Positions 37,978 through 48,140 are shown, numbered from the stretch's first letter. The stretch: DNA of 64,000 nt from Rickettsia rickettsii (GCF_001951015.1 NZ_CP018914.1:558001-622000), one strand, 5' to 3'. Numbers and translations are program-made. Notes: generated by a model not told the origin, from the letters alone.

Positions 37978-38979
37978 CTATCTATTCACTTTTAATTGAC
38001 GAATGAACTGGCGAGCTGGTAATTCAATTATATAATGCAAAATAGTAGCTATTGTAACCGAAGTAGCAAATTTAAGCCATAAAGGAGTTGGATAAATCCA
38101 GTAATATGCTACAAAAAATTCTGTAGTTAAAGCAGAAAGGTATAAAGTATATGAAATTTGATCTAGAAAATATGTTATTGGATTACCGAAAATAAGTTTA
38201 CTTAATCCTGAATCATTAGATTTTCCAATAATTATTAAGGATGAGCCAACTGCAAGCCACCAAAGTGTTTCTGCATTAATTATAATAAAAATATAAGCAA
38301 AAACAGCAATTCCTACAAATGTAATAATATCATAAATAATATAATTAAGTTTCAAAGATTTTATATATTTTGTAATAAAAAATGTTATACAACCAAAAAT
38401 AAATACACCTAAAAACATTATTAAGCTTTTACCGTAAGCAAATTGTACTCTTTCGTTACTAAATATGGGTCTGCAGCCATTGAAAAGCATAAGGAGCAGA
38501 AATTATCCCATAAGATATAAATAACAAGATTATCAATAACTTAATTATTGATAATCTTTGCATCAATGATATTAAAAAAGGAAATAATTAATATGCAAAC
38601 ATTGCCGTACTTATTGCACATGAAGGTTGATTCCAAGATACTAAATCCGTGAACCCCCATGCTTGAATAAGGAACACATTATAAAAGCATAAATAAATGT
38701 AATGGATAAACTCTGGCAATACGTGCAAATAAAAAACTTTTATAACTAACGGTATGCGTATAAAATCTAGTATTATATACATAACATAAAATAAAGCCGG
38801 ATAACACAAAAAATATTACAACCCCAAGACTGCCAAGTCTTGCTATATTTATTCCAATTGAGTTATCTGGCCAAATTATATGTGGCGTGTTAAGAAGGAT
38901 ACCCATAATGCAGTATACCCGCGTAAACCTGTTAATCCTTTTATTTCTTTTAGGTTATCTATTTTGTTATGCCATATTT
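37978..38979 (-). pseudogene. Acyltransferase 3 (OafA-like) membrane protein, broken
   Basis: The 5' part reads NKIDNLKEIKGLTGLRGYTA then LWV, the typical start of acyltransferase-3 proteins, with no clear ATG. It continues in another frame as TPHIIWPDNSIGIN, FFVLSGFILCYVYNTRF and YKSFLFARIARVYPLHLFML, then in a third frame NVFLIQAWGFTD and SWNQPSCAISTAMFAY, and last MLFNGCRPIF...(about 170 residues, many membrane helices) ending at 37978 with RQFIRQLKVNR. The catalytic His region H-x-x (near LLHTPH/SGF) is split. At least three frameshifts make it inactive. Such enzymes modify surface polysaccharides with acyl groups. Confidence 0.85.
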
Positions 38980-39024
38980 AAGTTATAACATTACTGATTA
39001 AAATATGGCATGATACAATAACCT
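38952..39024. repeat. Inverted repeat between rbfA and the acyltransferase remnant
   Basis: ATGCCATATTT (38969) and AAATATGGCAT (39001) are exact inverted arms, and outer AGGTTAT / ATAACCT extend the pairing. The left side overlaps the 5' end of the acyltransferase pseudogene. A second, AT-rich hairpin (AATTTATTAATAAT..AATAAATTATT, about 39031-39070) lies just after rbfA and may be its terminator. Confidence 0.5.
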
Positions 39025-39082
39025 AAATATTAAAACAATTTATTAATAATAATTTTTTTAATAAATTATTAGATTCCTATAT

Positions 39083-39445
39083 TCAGAGATCTTTTAATAA
39101 GTGTGCCACTTTTATAGCATTATCAAATCCGTGATCGTAATGAAATCTTATATCAGGCGAGAATTTCATATGTATTTTATTAGTAATAAAATTTCTGATA
39201 GCATTTTTAGAATTATTTAATGCATCCATAATTTCATCTATTGTTAGTTTAGTATTAAAAGGCAAGAAATAACAATTAGCTATTTTGAGATCAGTAGTAA
39301 CTATAACTTTCGTAATAGTGAGAGGACAATCAAAAAGTCTGCTATCCAGCATTTTGCCACGCCTTAGAATTTCTATTAATGCTTCATTTATAATGCTTGC
39401 TAATTTTTGTTGTCTATGAGAATGAGTTTTGGTTAATTTTTTCAT
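39083..39445 (-). CDS. rbfA: Ribosome-binding factor A
   Basis: 120 residues. Needed for maturation of the 16S rRNA 5' end in the 30S subunit, particularly in the cold. KH-like fold with [20 protein letters not shown] at the N-terminus, [20 protein letters not shown] in the middle, and [20 protein letters not shown] at the C-terminus, all family landmarks. The ATG overlaps the upstream membrane-protein stop by 4 bases. infB, its usual neighbour, is not in this block. Confidence 0.94.
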   Translation of the reverse strand: MKKLTKTHSHRQQKLASIINEALIEILRRGKMLDSRLFDCPLTITKVIVTTDLKIANCYFLPFNTKLTIDEIMDALNNSKNAIRNFITNKIHMKFSPDIRFHYDHGFDNAIKVAHLLKDL

Positions 39446-39876
39446 GCGTTAAAAAATATATACAATTCTAAGGCATAATAGCATGCTTTTGCCAAACAAC
39501 CAATACCTAAAAATTTTAGAAATTTTGTTTTAAAAAAACCGGAGAATAAAGAAATAAAGCTTCCCCAAAAAGAAAATGCCATTAAGAAAATTATAAATAT
39601 CTCATATTTATAATATAGTTTTGTTAAATTTTTATGTCTTAAAATATTTTGTGTATTTTTGGAAGCATAAAAGATATTTAAAACTATTTTTCCAAAAATA
39701 TAATTGATTGCATTACCGCTAAGAGAAGCACAAATAGCTACTAACAGCATTATTAAATTATTATAGCCTCCGAACATTTTCATAGAATGAAATATTAATT
39801 CATTCTGAAAACCTATAACAAGATTTGAGACAAAACTATCAACAAATAATAAACTATATGCTTTAAATTGATTCAT
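39442..39876 (-). CDS. Small membrane protein, YqaA/DedA-like
   Basis: 144 residues with four hydrophobic stretches. The segment [20 protein letters not shown] followed by [11 protein letters not shown] recalls the glycine/asparagine motif of the YqaA branch of DedA (VTT domain) proteins, and [20 protein letters not shown] the second half of that domain. The family assignment is tentative. It is coupled to rbfA by a 4-base overlap. DedA-type proteins are thought to move lipids across the membrane. Confidence 0.6.
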   Translation of the reverse strand: MNQFKAYSLLFVDSFVSNLVIGFQNELIFHSMKMFGGYNNLIMLLVAICASLSGNAINYIFGKIVLNIFYASKNTQNILRHKNLTKLYYKYEIFIIFLMAFSFWGSFISLFSGFFKTKFLKFLGIGCLAKACYYALELYIFFNA

Positions 39877-39913
39877 GAATGTAATATATTGAATTTTGAT
39901 TAGGGGTATTAAT

Positions 39914-39985
39914 CGTCATTGCAAGGCAAAACTGTAAGTTTTGACGAAGCAATCTCATGCCAAAATCCTGAGATTGCCATAACCC
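39914..39985. repeat. Family A element lacking its right arm
   Basis: CGTCATTGCAAGGCAAAACTG and GAAGCAATCTCATGCC..GAGATTGCCATAACC match the left and middle of the copy at 1703, but the final GCAATGAC arm is missing. Confidence 0.7.
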
Positions 39986-40018
39986 TTACTATCTAACACC
40001 AAAATAAAGTAACTGGCA

Positions 40019-40540
40019 ATGAAAAAGCAAATTATTTATCCTGATTTTATAGCACGAATTTTTTCTACGGCACTTGATTTATCAGTATTTGCCTTTATAG
40101 CAATCCCAATATCACAATTTTGTTCTTTTAATTTATTATGGTTGTTCTTTAATGATTATTTCCTTAGCAATAACATTAATCTTCATAATCCCAATGAAAT
40201 GTTTAACTCGGTTATGAGTCAGGAATTTTATGAATATCTTAAAGCAGGAAATTTTAATAAATATATTTTGTTTAATATTTCAATTTTTGCTACTAATATA
40301 TTAGTAATAGGCTCATATTTCATAACGCTTTGGTATTATAAAGGTGCAACGCTTAGTAAAATGTTTTTACGTATGAAAATCGTAGATGCCGTAACATTAA
40401 ATCGTCCGACCTTAAAGCAGTTAATTAAAAGATTTTTAGGGTATATGACTTTTCCTATCGGTATTTTTTTCATACTTTTTTCTTCTAAAAAACAAGCATT
40501 ACATGATAAAATAGCCGGAACCGTCGTTATTAAGTCTTAA
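40019..40540 (+). CDS. RDD-family membrane protein
   Basis: 173 residues. Starts with PDFIARIFSTALDLSVFAFI, where the conserved R, D, D pattern of RDD proteins (R near 15, D near 22) is visible; three membrane helices; the ending FPIGIFFILFSSKKQALHDK then IAGTVVI is the family's C-terminal signature. RDD proteins may act in ion exchange or transport. It stands alone; a repeat follows. Confidence 0.85.
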   Translation: MKKQIIYPDFIARIFSTALDLSVFAFIAIPISQFCSFNLLWLFFNDYFLSNNINLHNPNEMFNSVMSQEFYEYLKAGNFNKYILFNISIFATNILVIGSYFITLWYYKGATLSKMFLRMKIVDAVTLNRPTLKQLIKRFLGYMTFPIGIFFILFSSKKQALHDKIAGTVVIKS

Positions 40541-40549
40541 ATATACTCC

Positions 40550-40685
40550 TAAGTAATAGACGAAGTTTAATTTGGAAAAGAGCAAGGAGTATATAAGGCG
40601 AAGAGCGGAGCATATACAATTAATAGGTGAGTACCGCAGTGCTTATAATACGATGTAGCTCATTTTTCAAATTAAACGAGTATAT
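40550..40685. repeat. Family E palindromic element before recR
   Basis: TTTAATTTGGAAAAGAGCAAG and CTCATTTTTCAAATTAAACG are near inverted ends; the inner GCGGAGCATATAC and GGTGAGTACCGC parts match the copy at 21749 in reverse. It ends at the recR Shine-Dalgarno region. Confidence 0.68.
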
Positions 40686-40687
40686 TT

Positions 40688-41293
40688 ATGAATGAAACAA
40701 ATTATAATGATATAGATCAGCTAATTTATCTTTTTTCAAAATTACCCGGTCTTGGTATTAGATCGGCAAGGCGTATAGCGCTTTACCTATTGCAAGATAA
40801 AGACGTAAGGTTAAAAAGCCTGATTAATAATCTTGTAGAGATAGATAAGAAAATAGTAAAATGCGAGATTTGCGGTAATATGGATACGGAAAATATTTGC
40901 CGTATTTGTTCTTCTGAATATAGAGATAAATCAATTATTGCTATTGTCGAAACTGTGGCTGAATTATGGGCAATGGAGCGTAGCGGTAATTTTAAAGGTT
41001 TATATCATGTACTCGGTCATAATTTATCGGCAGCTAGTAGACAAAACCCTAGCATACTTCGGTTACCTGAACTACTTACAAGATGTTTTGCAGAAAATAT
41101 TAAAGAAGTTATTATTGCTACTAATTCTACTTTAGAAGGTCAGACTACTGCTTATTTTATTACAGAATATTTAAAAGAGCATCCTGCTAAAATTTCTCGC
41201 CTTGCTAGCGGTATACCTATCGGAGGTGAACTTGATTATTTAGACGAGGGTACCGTATCTGCCGCTATTAACCTACGCCAACCTTTTGAGTAA
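40688..41293 (+). CDS. recR: Recombination protein RecR
   Basis: 201 residues. Works with RecF and RecO to load RecA at gaps. Helix-hairpin-helix near the N-terminus ([18 protein letters not shown]), a four-cysteine zinc motif ([16 protein letters not shown]), then the Toprim domain with [15 protein letters not shown] and the acidic [20 protein letters not shown]-like strand, and [20 protein letters not shown] at the end. Normal length and start. Confidence 0.96.
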   Translation: MNETNYNDIDQLIYLFSKLPGLGIRSARRIALYLLQDKDVRLKSLINNLVEIDKKIVKCEICGNMDTENICRICSSEYRDKSIIAIVETVAELWAMERSGNFKGLYHVLGHNLSAASRQNPSILRLPELLTRCFAENIKEVIIATNSTLEGQTTAYFITEYLKEHPAKISRLASGIPIGGELDYLDEGTVSAAINLRQPFE

Positions 41294-41314
41294 AAATTAA
41301 TAATTTTATTAAAG

Positions 41315-43075
41315 TTATAGTGAACCTTGATGAAATTCTAGATGATGTTCGCCGGCGAATTTTATTACATCATTATGATTTCCTTGATGATCAAAATGTA
41401 TCAGTAATTAACCTTGTTCGTTTGAATGTAATATATTTGTGAATAAACGCTGGTCACCATCAATTTTAATGTCAACTACTTTTTTACCGATAAATTTAAC
41501 GCCGTTATCCCCCTGTTGTCTATATATTATATCTTTCTTTAAGGCATTTATAAATTTATCACATTGATTCGTATCTAATCTCAATGGCTTCCTGATTTTT
41601 ATTATCATATTGTAAAATTTCCTCAACTTTCTTTAACCCTAAGTTGTATTTCTTAATTGCGATTAAACAAGTGATAATCTTATTAATTTTTTCTATAGCT
41701 TGTGCTTGTACAAAATTAATGTTGCTAACAAGAGCTTCGATATGAATTTGGTTAATATATTCTTCAGGATTGAATAAAAATTCTATTGCCTGGAAGATAT
41801 TACTGAGATATGGAGTTATTTTATTTTTAGGTATTTTTTGTATAAATTGTTTAGCTAATTCATATTACTTTGGTATATCAGGCTGTTGTAGATAGTAATA
41901 TAACACCACTCATAGAGTTGCTCATTTCGATTCACTCATCCTTTAGGTTTTCTTCATGCACAATTTTCTCAGCAGCAGAATATTGATTGTATTTGGCAAT
42001 ATATTGAAAACATCGAAACTGTTCTTGACTATCTTTAGATAAATTGTCTTGATTAATTAGATTTAATTTAGCTTCAGCAATTTCAGCTAAATTAAAACTC
42101 ATTGCTGTCAAAATTTTGATATCTGTAGGAGCATTTTTGATTAAATTTGTTGTTGCTGTTGCCCTTTCGTTAAGTAAATAAATATTAAATAAGCTATAGC
42201 TTGATGAAGCGCTATCGTTTGGTCGATCCTTTAAAATGCGTAATAATTGTTCTTCGTCTAATGATAATTTTCCTTTATTATTATAGGCTACTGATAGATT
42301 ATAACGGAAAAATAGATGAATTTACTTTCCTGTTTTTGCTCATTGTTTACTAGATTCGCTGGTCGTGGTGCAGGTAATGTTATTATTTCATCATATTTTT
42401 TGGTAGCAAGCAATATTTCAGAAAAAGAGCCTAGAATAGCAAAATCTTCTATATTTGCTAATTGTTTAATAATATCAGGTTGAAATTCAGGTTTTACAAA
42501 TAATAATATTTAGATATTTTTGATACCATTCTCCGTGAGTTTTAAGTAAATTTAAAACTATAGGTGCTGATTTAAGTATATCTTTAGCTACTTCTTCCAT
42601 TAATGCAATATTTTTTTCTACTACGGCTAAACGAACAATATTTTCCTTAGCGATAAATTTATTGATAATCTTAGTGATAGGGTTAGAAGAATTGGAGCTA
42701 GGTTTGTATTCAAAAAATATTTCTACTTTAGAATTTTTATTAATTAAAGCATTATATTCACTAATCGCATAATCTTTAAATAACTCATGATTTTTAAGTT
42801 CTTCGTAACTGTATTTTTTAATACACAGTCCAATAGCTTTTTTGGGGTTTTTACCTCTTTTATCTCCTTAATTGCTAAATTAGCAAATTCTGAAGCTAAT
42901 TTTGAATTTTTTATTTCTTCAATAGTTCTTAAATAATTATTTTTTATATCAAAATCCTTAACTATTGCTGAGTACAATTCTATAGCTGTATTTAAAGTAA
43001 TATTGGAGCTTCACGTGGTAACCATAAAATATGGGTATTTTCAGAAAAGTTAATAGAAGACTTTTTTGATTTCAT
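41315..43075 (-). pseudogene. Tetratricopeptide-repeat (TPR) type protein, broken
   Basis: The ATG at 43075 begins MKSKKSSINFSENTHILWLP and is soon stopped. Helical pieces follow in different frames: IVKDFDIKNNYLRTIEEIKN (42977-42744), VRLAVVEKNIALMEEVAKDI (about 42640), IIKQLANIEDFAILGSFSEI (about 42450), RYNLSVAYNNKGKLSLDEEQ to AAEKIVHEENLKDE with a stop at 41932, and AIKKYNLGLKKVEEILQYDN then KNQEAIEIR (about 41600), which matches the TPR pattern. The last piece ends HFDHQGNHNDVIKFAGEHHL, stop at 41315-41317. Total about 590 codons with six or more lesions. I cannot name the protein; TPR proteins usually bind partners. It occupies the whole recR-nadK gap. Confidence 0.7.
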
Positions 43076-43156
43076 ATATGATGCCTAGTTATTTTTAACA
43101 AGGCATCATACATTAGTTTAATGCTTAGTCAAAAAATTATTAATATTTTTTAATAA

Positions 43157-43924
43157 TTACCCACCGAATTGCTCTTTAATAATTCTATCTTCCAGCGTAT
43201 GGTTTTTATTAAAGAGCAGTTTGACAGGCTTATCCTTAGTAGATTTAACGGTAACATTTGTGATATTATTAAACTCCTGAAAGTCGGCAGTAGCATTTAC
43301 CGGTCGTTTATTTGTATTAAGTATTTCAAATTTAATCGTAGCAGATGAAAGCAGTAAAGCACCGTGCCATCTACGCGGTCTAAACGAGCAGATAGGGGTT
43401 AGGCATAACATGTTTGACTCAAGCGGTAAAATAGGACCGCTGGCAGATAAATTATAAGCACTACTTCCGGCAGGTGTTGCAACTAAAGCTCCGTCTGCTA
43501 CTAATTCGTTCATTCTCTCTATCCCGTTTACTTCTATTCTAAATTTAGCAGCTTGATTAGTTTTACGAAATATCGATACTTCGTTAATAGCAAGTGCCGT
43601 ATATATTTGACCGTTCGTATCTGCGACTTGCATAAGAAGAGGATTTAGGATAGAAACCGTACTGTCGTGTATATTTTGTAATAATTTTTTGGTATCTAAA
43701 GGATTCATTAAAAAGCCGAGGCTTCCTAAATTAACTCCGTAAAAAGGTATATTAAGATGCATATAGCGGTGAATATTATGTAGTAATTCTCCATCCCCGC
43801 CTATTACGATAATGACCTCCGCTTCCTCTATTTTACAATAATTATAGAGTTTTTTTATTTCCTCTATAATAGCTAAATGTTTGGAATTGTGGTTATAAAT
43901 CAATGCTATTTTATTTATATTCAT
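43157..43924 (-). CDS. nadK: NAD kinase
   Basis: Phosphorylates NAD to NADP. 255 residues. GGDG at residues 42-45 (VIVIGGDGELLHNIHRY), NLGSLGFLMNP, NELVADGALVATPAGSSAYN and SGPILPL are family motifs; LCPICSFRPRRWHGALLL-type sequence follows. The start MNINKIALIYNHNSKH fits. Divergent from rnj with 86 AT-rich bases between, which must hold both promoters. A small inverted repeat (ATGATGCC / GGCATCAT, about 43079-43110) lies between its stop and the TPR remnant. Confidence 0.95.
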   Translation of the reverse strand: MNINKIALIYNHNSKHLAIIEEIKKLYNYCKIEEAEVIIVIGGDGELLHNIHRYMHLNIPFYGVNLGSLGFLMNPLDTKKLLQNIHDSTVSILNPLLMQVADTNGQIYTALAINEVSIFRKTNQAAKFRIEVNGIERMNELVADGALVATPAGSSAYNLSASGPILPLESNMLCLTPICSFRPRRWHGALLLSSATIKFEILNTNKRPVNATADFQEFNNITNVTVKSTKDKPVKLLFNKNHTLEDRIIKEQFGG

Positions 43925-44010
43925 TATATGAATTTCTTTTTTAATATATAGACGCTTAACTAATAATAAGTTATAAGAATAAAATAATAAAATAAATATT
44001 AAGTTAAATT

Positions 44011-45693
44011 ATGTCATCATTCAACATCAAAAATCATAAAAATGATCTGCTATTTGTACCGCTAGGGGGCTCTAATGAAATAGGTATGAATCTTAATCTT
44101 TACCATTATCAAGGTCAATGGTTAATGATTGATTGTGGTAGCGGTTTTGCCGATGATTATTTACCCGGTGTTGATATGATAATTGCTGATAGCAGCTTTA
44201 TCGAGAAATATAAAAAAGATATAGTAGGTCTGATTTTAACTCATGCTCACGAGGATCATTTAGGTGGAGTCCAATATTTATGGAATAGACTTAAATGTCC
44301 TATTTATAGTACTACTTTTACAGCAAATTTTCTAAAAATTCGTTTAAATGAATATGATTTTGCTAAAAATATAAAAATTCATGAAGTAAAACCCGGTAGT
44401 AAAATAAATCTAGATCCTTTTTCCTTAGAGATGGTGCCACTGACTCACTCGGCTCCTGAAATGCAAGCAATTATGATCCGTACGGATGCAGGTAATATTT
44501 TACATACGGGGGATTGGAAATTTGATAACGATCCGATACTTGGGAAAAAAGCCGATGAGGAGCTTTTAAAATTTTACGGAGATGAAGGGGTTCTTGCACT
44601 TGTTTGTGATTCAACTAACGTATTTAATAAAGGAAGCTCAGGTTCTGAGGGGGATGTTAGAAAAAGTTTAGTAGATATTATAGCCGGTTGTCCTCAAATG
44701 GTAGTAGTTTCAACCTTTGCCTCTAATTTAGCACGGCTTGATACAATAATTCATGCTGCAGGGCTTGCGGGTAGAAAAGTAGTCTTAACCGGTAGAAGTT
44801 TGCACCGTATGATGCTTGCTGCGCAGGAAAGCGGCTATTTGAAAGATATTGCTCCTCTAATTAGTGAACGTGATGTTAGCAGATTTAGAAGAGAAGAATT
44901 ATTAGTAATTGCTACCGGTTGTCAAGGTGAGCCTATGGCTGCTACCGCAAAACTGGCTAGTAATTCTCATCCGTCTATAAAGCTTGTTCCTAAGGATACA
45001 ATGATTTTTTCTTCAAAAATTATTCCGGGTAATGAAAAGAAAATATTCAGGCTATTTAATATATTTGTTAAGGCCGGTGTAGAAGTTATTACAGAGCGAG
45101 ACCATTTTGTACATGTTTCAGGACATCCATCGATTGACGAGCTACAAAAAATGTATTCTCTAATTAGACCGAATATTTGTATACCTGTTCACGGCGAGCC
45201 TGTACATATTCATGAACATGTTAAGCTTGCTAAGAAAAACGGCATAAAACAGGTAGTAGAGGTTGAAAATGGTAGTGTAGTACTGCTTGAACCTAATAAT
45301 GCAAAAGTAATTTCAAAGGTTGAAAACGGTTATTTAGCTGTTGACGGTAATTATTTGCTGCCCGTTGAATCTCCGATTTTCAAAGCTAGAAGACGTATGC
45401 GTGAGTCGGGTATCGTGGTAGCATCAGTAGTCATTAATAAAAAAGGACTGCTTGCTGCAAACCCAATGCTGTCTATGCCCGGGCTGCTTGATCCGAAAGA
45501 GGATATGGCATTAGTTAACCTCATTAAAAACCACATTAAAGAACTTGTGACCATTCAAAATAAACAGGCTAAAAAAGCATTGTCGGATGAACAAGTAATC
45601 GAGGCAATAAAAGGAACAATCCGTAAAACCTTAAAACAAGAAATTAATAAGTCACCCGTTATAATAGTAAATCTTGAGAAAGCTGTGGAGTAG
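44011..45693 (+). CDS. rnj: Ribonuclease J
   Basis: 560 residues. Metallo-beta-lactamase/beta-CASP ribonuclease with 5'-3' exo- and endonuclease activity. Metal ligands H78, H80, D82, H83 in LTHAHEDHLGG; further ligands in LTHSAPE and LHTGDWKFD; the beta-CASP insert (about 205-365) with DSTNVFNKGSSGSEGDV and ATGCQGEPMAA; HVSGHPS and PVHGEP follow; the C-terminal domain ends the protein. Alphaproteobacteria use RNase J for rRNA 5' maturation. Normal length, good start with a preceding A-rich region. Confidence 0.95.
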   Translation: MSSFNIKNHKNDLLFVPLGGSNEIGMNLNLYHYQGQWLMIDCGSGFADDYLPGVDMIIADSSFIEKYKKDIVGLILTHAHEDHLGGVQYLWNRLKCPIYSTTFTANFLKIRLNEYDFAKNIKIHEVKPGSKINLDPFSLEMVPLTHSAPEMQAIMIRTDAGNILHTGDWKFDNDPILGKKADEELLKFYGDEGVLALVCDSTNVFNKGSSGSEGDVRKSLVDIIAGCPQMVVVSTFASNLARLDTIIHAAGLAGRKVVLTGRSLHRMMLAAQESGYLKDIAPLISERDVSRFRREELLVIATGCQGEPMAATAKLASNSHPSIKLVPKDTMIFSSKIIPGNEKKIFRLFNIFVKAGVEVITERDHFVHVSGHPSIDELQKMYSLIRPNICIPVHGEPVHIHEHVKLAKKNGIKQVVEVENGSVVLLEPNNAKVISKVENGYLAVDGNYLLPVESPIFKARRRMRESGIVVASVVINKKGLLAANPMLSMPGLLDPKEDMALVNLIKNHIKELVTIQNKQAKKALSDEQVIEAIKGTIRKTLKQEINKSPVIIVNLEKAVE

Positions 45694-45745
45694 TGAAATT
45701 GTTATTGTGAGTAGGTATTGTTTTATGGCTCGAGAAATTCGCTCA

Positions 45746-45883
45746 ATGTCATTCCCACAGAAGCAGGAATTCAGAAACACAACTTCAATATTGATACAGA
45801 AGTTACATATTTGATAAAAAAACCATATAAAAACTTGTTTTTATATGGTTTTACTGGATTCCCCCCATTCGTGAGAATTACAT
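45746..45883. repeat. Long family C element with internal strong hairpin
   Basis: Ends ATGTCATTCCCACAGAAGC and CCCATTCGTGAGAATTACAT. The middle reads AAAAAACCATATAAAAAC, TTG, TTTTTATATGGTTTT, an 16-base perfect hairpin with a T-rich exit on both strands that would be a good bidirectional terminator. A related copy is at 49047-49185. Confidence 0.78.
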
Positions 45884-45940
45884 AAACAAGCCAAGCAACG
45901 ATACATACAAACCTGCAAGTGACAAAGAAAAAATAAGCAC

Positions 45941-46957
45941 ATGAACAAATTTAAAAATATTGCGGTTTATGGGGGAGGGAGTTTTGGTACTAGCCTTGCT
46001 TCTTTAGCAGCACAAAACTGTAATAACGTTACTTTATTTTTACGTGATGAGGCAATAGCAAAGGAAATTTTACATAACAAAACTAATGTAAAATATTTAG
46101 GGGATATTAAATTACCTGCTCATTTACAGGCTACTACAAACTTAGATATAATTAAGGATTTTGAATTAATTATTATTGCAGTGCCGTCTTACGCTTTTGA
46201 TGACTCAATAAAATTATTAAAAACTCACAGCATTTCTAAAGACAATACTCTTCTAATTGCAACAAAAGGCTTTGCCCGTAATCCTACCACATTATTTTCA
46301 GATAGGTTAAAAACTCTATTACCGCATAGTCCTACAGCGTTTTTTGTAGGTCCGAATCTAGCAAAAGAACTTGCTAAAAATTTACCTGCTTCGGCAAGTA
46401 TTGCAAGTTTAGATATAGATATAGCAAATAAAATAGCTTATAACCTAAGTTCAAAAATTTTTACTACTAATGTGTCAAGCGATATTGTAACATTACAGGT
46501 AGCAGGAGCTTTAAAAAATATTTTTGCTATTAAAAGCGGGATTGATTTAGCAAGAAAGCAGGGCGAGAATGCAAGAGCAACGCTTATAGTAGCTGCCTTA
46601 AAAGAAATTGCTATTTTGTCGAAAGCGTTAGGTGGTATGCAAAAAAATTCTGATATTTTACTAGAGGGCGTAGTAGGCGATTTAGTGCTTACTTGTTATT
46701 CGTTAGGTTCACGTAATACAAAATTTGGTTATGAACTTGGAATTAGTAGCGATAAAAAGCAATTTTTACAGGAATATAAAGAGCTAGTAGAGGGAAGAGA
46801 AGCATTAAAATTAGTTTTGGATTTGATAAAAAAATATAATTTACATATGCCTATAATTTCCGAAGTAGCTTCATGTGTTATTCCTTATGTCATTCCTGCA
46901 AAAGCAGGAATGACATATGAATCCACACAACAATGCCTCCGCAGGAATGACATATGA
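45941..46957 (+). CDS. gpsA: Glycerol-3-phosphate dehydrogenase [NAD(P)+]
   Basis: Reduces dihydroxyacetone phosphate to sn-glycerol 3-phosphate for phospholipid synthesis. 338 residues. Rossmann motif GGGSFGTSLA at about 11-20, IIIAVPSYAFD, TKGFARN, VGPNLAKELA, the catalytic Lys region GALKNIFAIKSGI, and GDLVLTCYSLGSRNTKFGYE. Residues about 313-338 (from PYVIPAKAGM to the stop) are encoded by a family C repeat plus an outer CACAACAATGCC box, so the native last part, after MPIISEVASCV, has been replaced. The core is complete and probably active. Confidence 0.94.
   Translation: MNKFKNIAVYGGGSFGTSLASLAAQNCNNVTLFLRDEAIAKEILHNKTNVKYLGDIKLPAHLQATTNLDIIKDFELIIIAVPSYAFDDSIKLLKTHSISKDNTLLIATKGFARNPTTLFSDRLKTLLPHSPTAFFVGPNLAKELAKNLPASASIASLDIDIANKIAYNLSSKIFTTNVSSDIVTLQVAGALKNIFAIKSGIDLARKQGENARATLIVAALKEIAILSKALGGMQKNSDILLEGVVGDLVLTCYSLGSRNTKFGYELGISSDKKQFLQEYKELVEGREALKLVLDLIKKYNLHMPIISEVASCVIPYVIPAKAGMTYESTQQCLRRNDI
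46887..46957. repeat. Family C hairpin and half copy forming the gpsA 3' end
   Basis: ATGTCATTCCTGCAAAAGCA with GGAATGACAT is a complete C palindrome; ATCCACACAACAATGCC and CGCAGGAATGACAT follow, and the next bases repeat the ATCCACGCGAGC box. The stop codon of gpsA (TGA in GACATATGA) lies in the second half copy. After it, 46958-47142 is AT-rich and shows no gene. Confidence 0.85.
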
Positions 46958-47142
46958 ATCCACGCGAGCAATACCAATAAATATGAAAATTTCATATTAA
47001 ATTAGACACCTTAAATCACATAAAGTTTTTAAAGTTTTAATTAGAAATTTATTTTGGTCTGATGAAGTAAAAATCTTTACAAAATTTAGTGAAAAAAATA
47101 AAACCTCATATATTATAAGTAATTATATCTTTAGCTCATTAC

Positions 47143-48072
47143 ATGATAATCTTTAGTATAGTTTTTTTTAAAACCGTTTCGGTATTATTAAGTGTAGTAA
47201 TAGGATTTTTAGCAGGTAAATATTCAAATGTTGAAAGAGATAGTATCTCTTCGTTACTATTCTATTTTATATCGCCTATAGTATTTTTTACGATACCTGC
47301 TAGTACAACCTTAACACTTGCCGCATTAAGCATTACGGTTGTAACATTTGTAATTGCAACACTCTTATCGCTCTTTTCTTATTATTTTTTTGGTAAATTT
47401 TGGCAGGATCATACACGTAATATTATAGCTTTGTCTGCAGGTACGGCAAATGGCGGGTATTTTATGTTGCCTATAGCTACAGCACTTTTTGATGATTATA
47501 CATTAAGTATTTACATGATGGTTGTTATAGGAGTGAATATTTATGAATGTTCCGTCGGCTTTTATATTTGTATGAGGAGCTTTGCTAATACCACCGATAG
47601 TATATTAAAAGTAGTAAAATTACCGATTTTAAATGCTTTTTTCTTGGGATGTTTATTTAGTTTTTGCGGTTTGACTTTACCGGATTTTTTAGATGATTTT
47701 ATATATAATATGAAAGGCTCTTTTTCGATACTCGGTATGGTGATGGTGGGTCTTGCTCTTTCGTCTCTACAAAAATTTGAAGTCGATATCAAATTTACTC
47801 TTGCTACTTTTGCTGCTAAATTTCTATTCTATCCTTTGGGAGTAGGGTTATTTATCATGTTTGATCATTTTGTAACAAAATGGTATAACAATGATTACTA
47901 TAATGCCCTAAAACTACTTTCTACGGCACCACTCGCAGCAAATACTATAGTTATAGCGAATTTACAGAAATTTTACCCTGAAAAAGTTGCAGCTACTGTG
48001 TTTTTATCTTTGCTTTTTGTAGTTATATATATGCCGACCATGGTCAGTATATTTTTAAGTGACTTAAATTAA
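47143..48072 (+). CDS. AEC-family transporter (auxin efflux carrier-like permease)
   Basis: 309 residues with about ten membrane helices in a 5+5 arrangement. N-terminal FKTVSVLLSVVIGFLAGKYS, then LLFYFISPIVFFTIPAS with the helix-breaking proline, SAGTANGGYFMLPIATALF (the conserved N-G/P substrate-site region), and SILGMVMVGLALS plus TAPLAANTIVIANLQKFYPE in the second half. Family members export or import small organic acids; the substrate here is unknown. It is intact and not obviously in an operon. Confidence 0.85.
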   Translation: MIIFSIVFFKTVSVLLSVVIGFLAGKYSNVERDSISSLLFYFISPIVFFTIPASTTLTLAALSITVVTFVIATLLSLFSYYFFGKFWQDHTRNIIALSAGTANGGYFMLPIATALFDDYTLSIYMMVVIGVNIYECSVGFYICMRSFANTTDSILKVVKLPILNAFFLGCLFSFCGLTLPDFLDDFIYNMKGSFSILGMVMVGLALSSLQKFEVDIKFTLATFAAKFLFYPLGVGLFIMFDHFVTKWYNNDYYNALKLLSTAPLAANTIVIANLQKFYPEKVAATVFLSLLFVVIYMPTMVSIFLSDLN

Positions 48073-48140
48073 TAACATGATGACAATTGATGACAATGAT
48101 TTTTTTACAATTTATTCTAAATTGGTATTAATAGGTTCAT

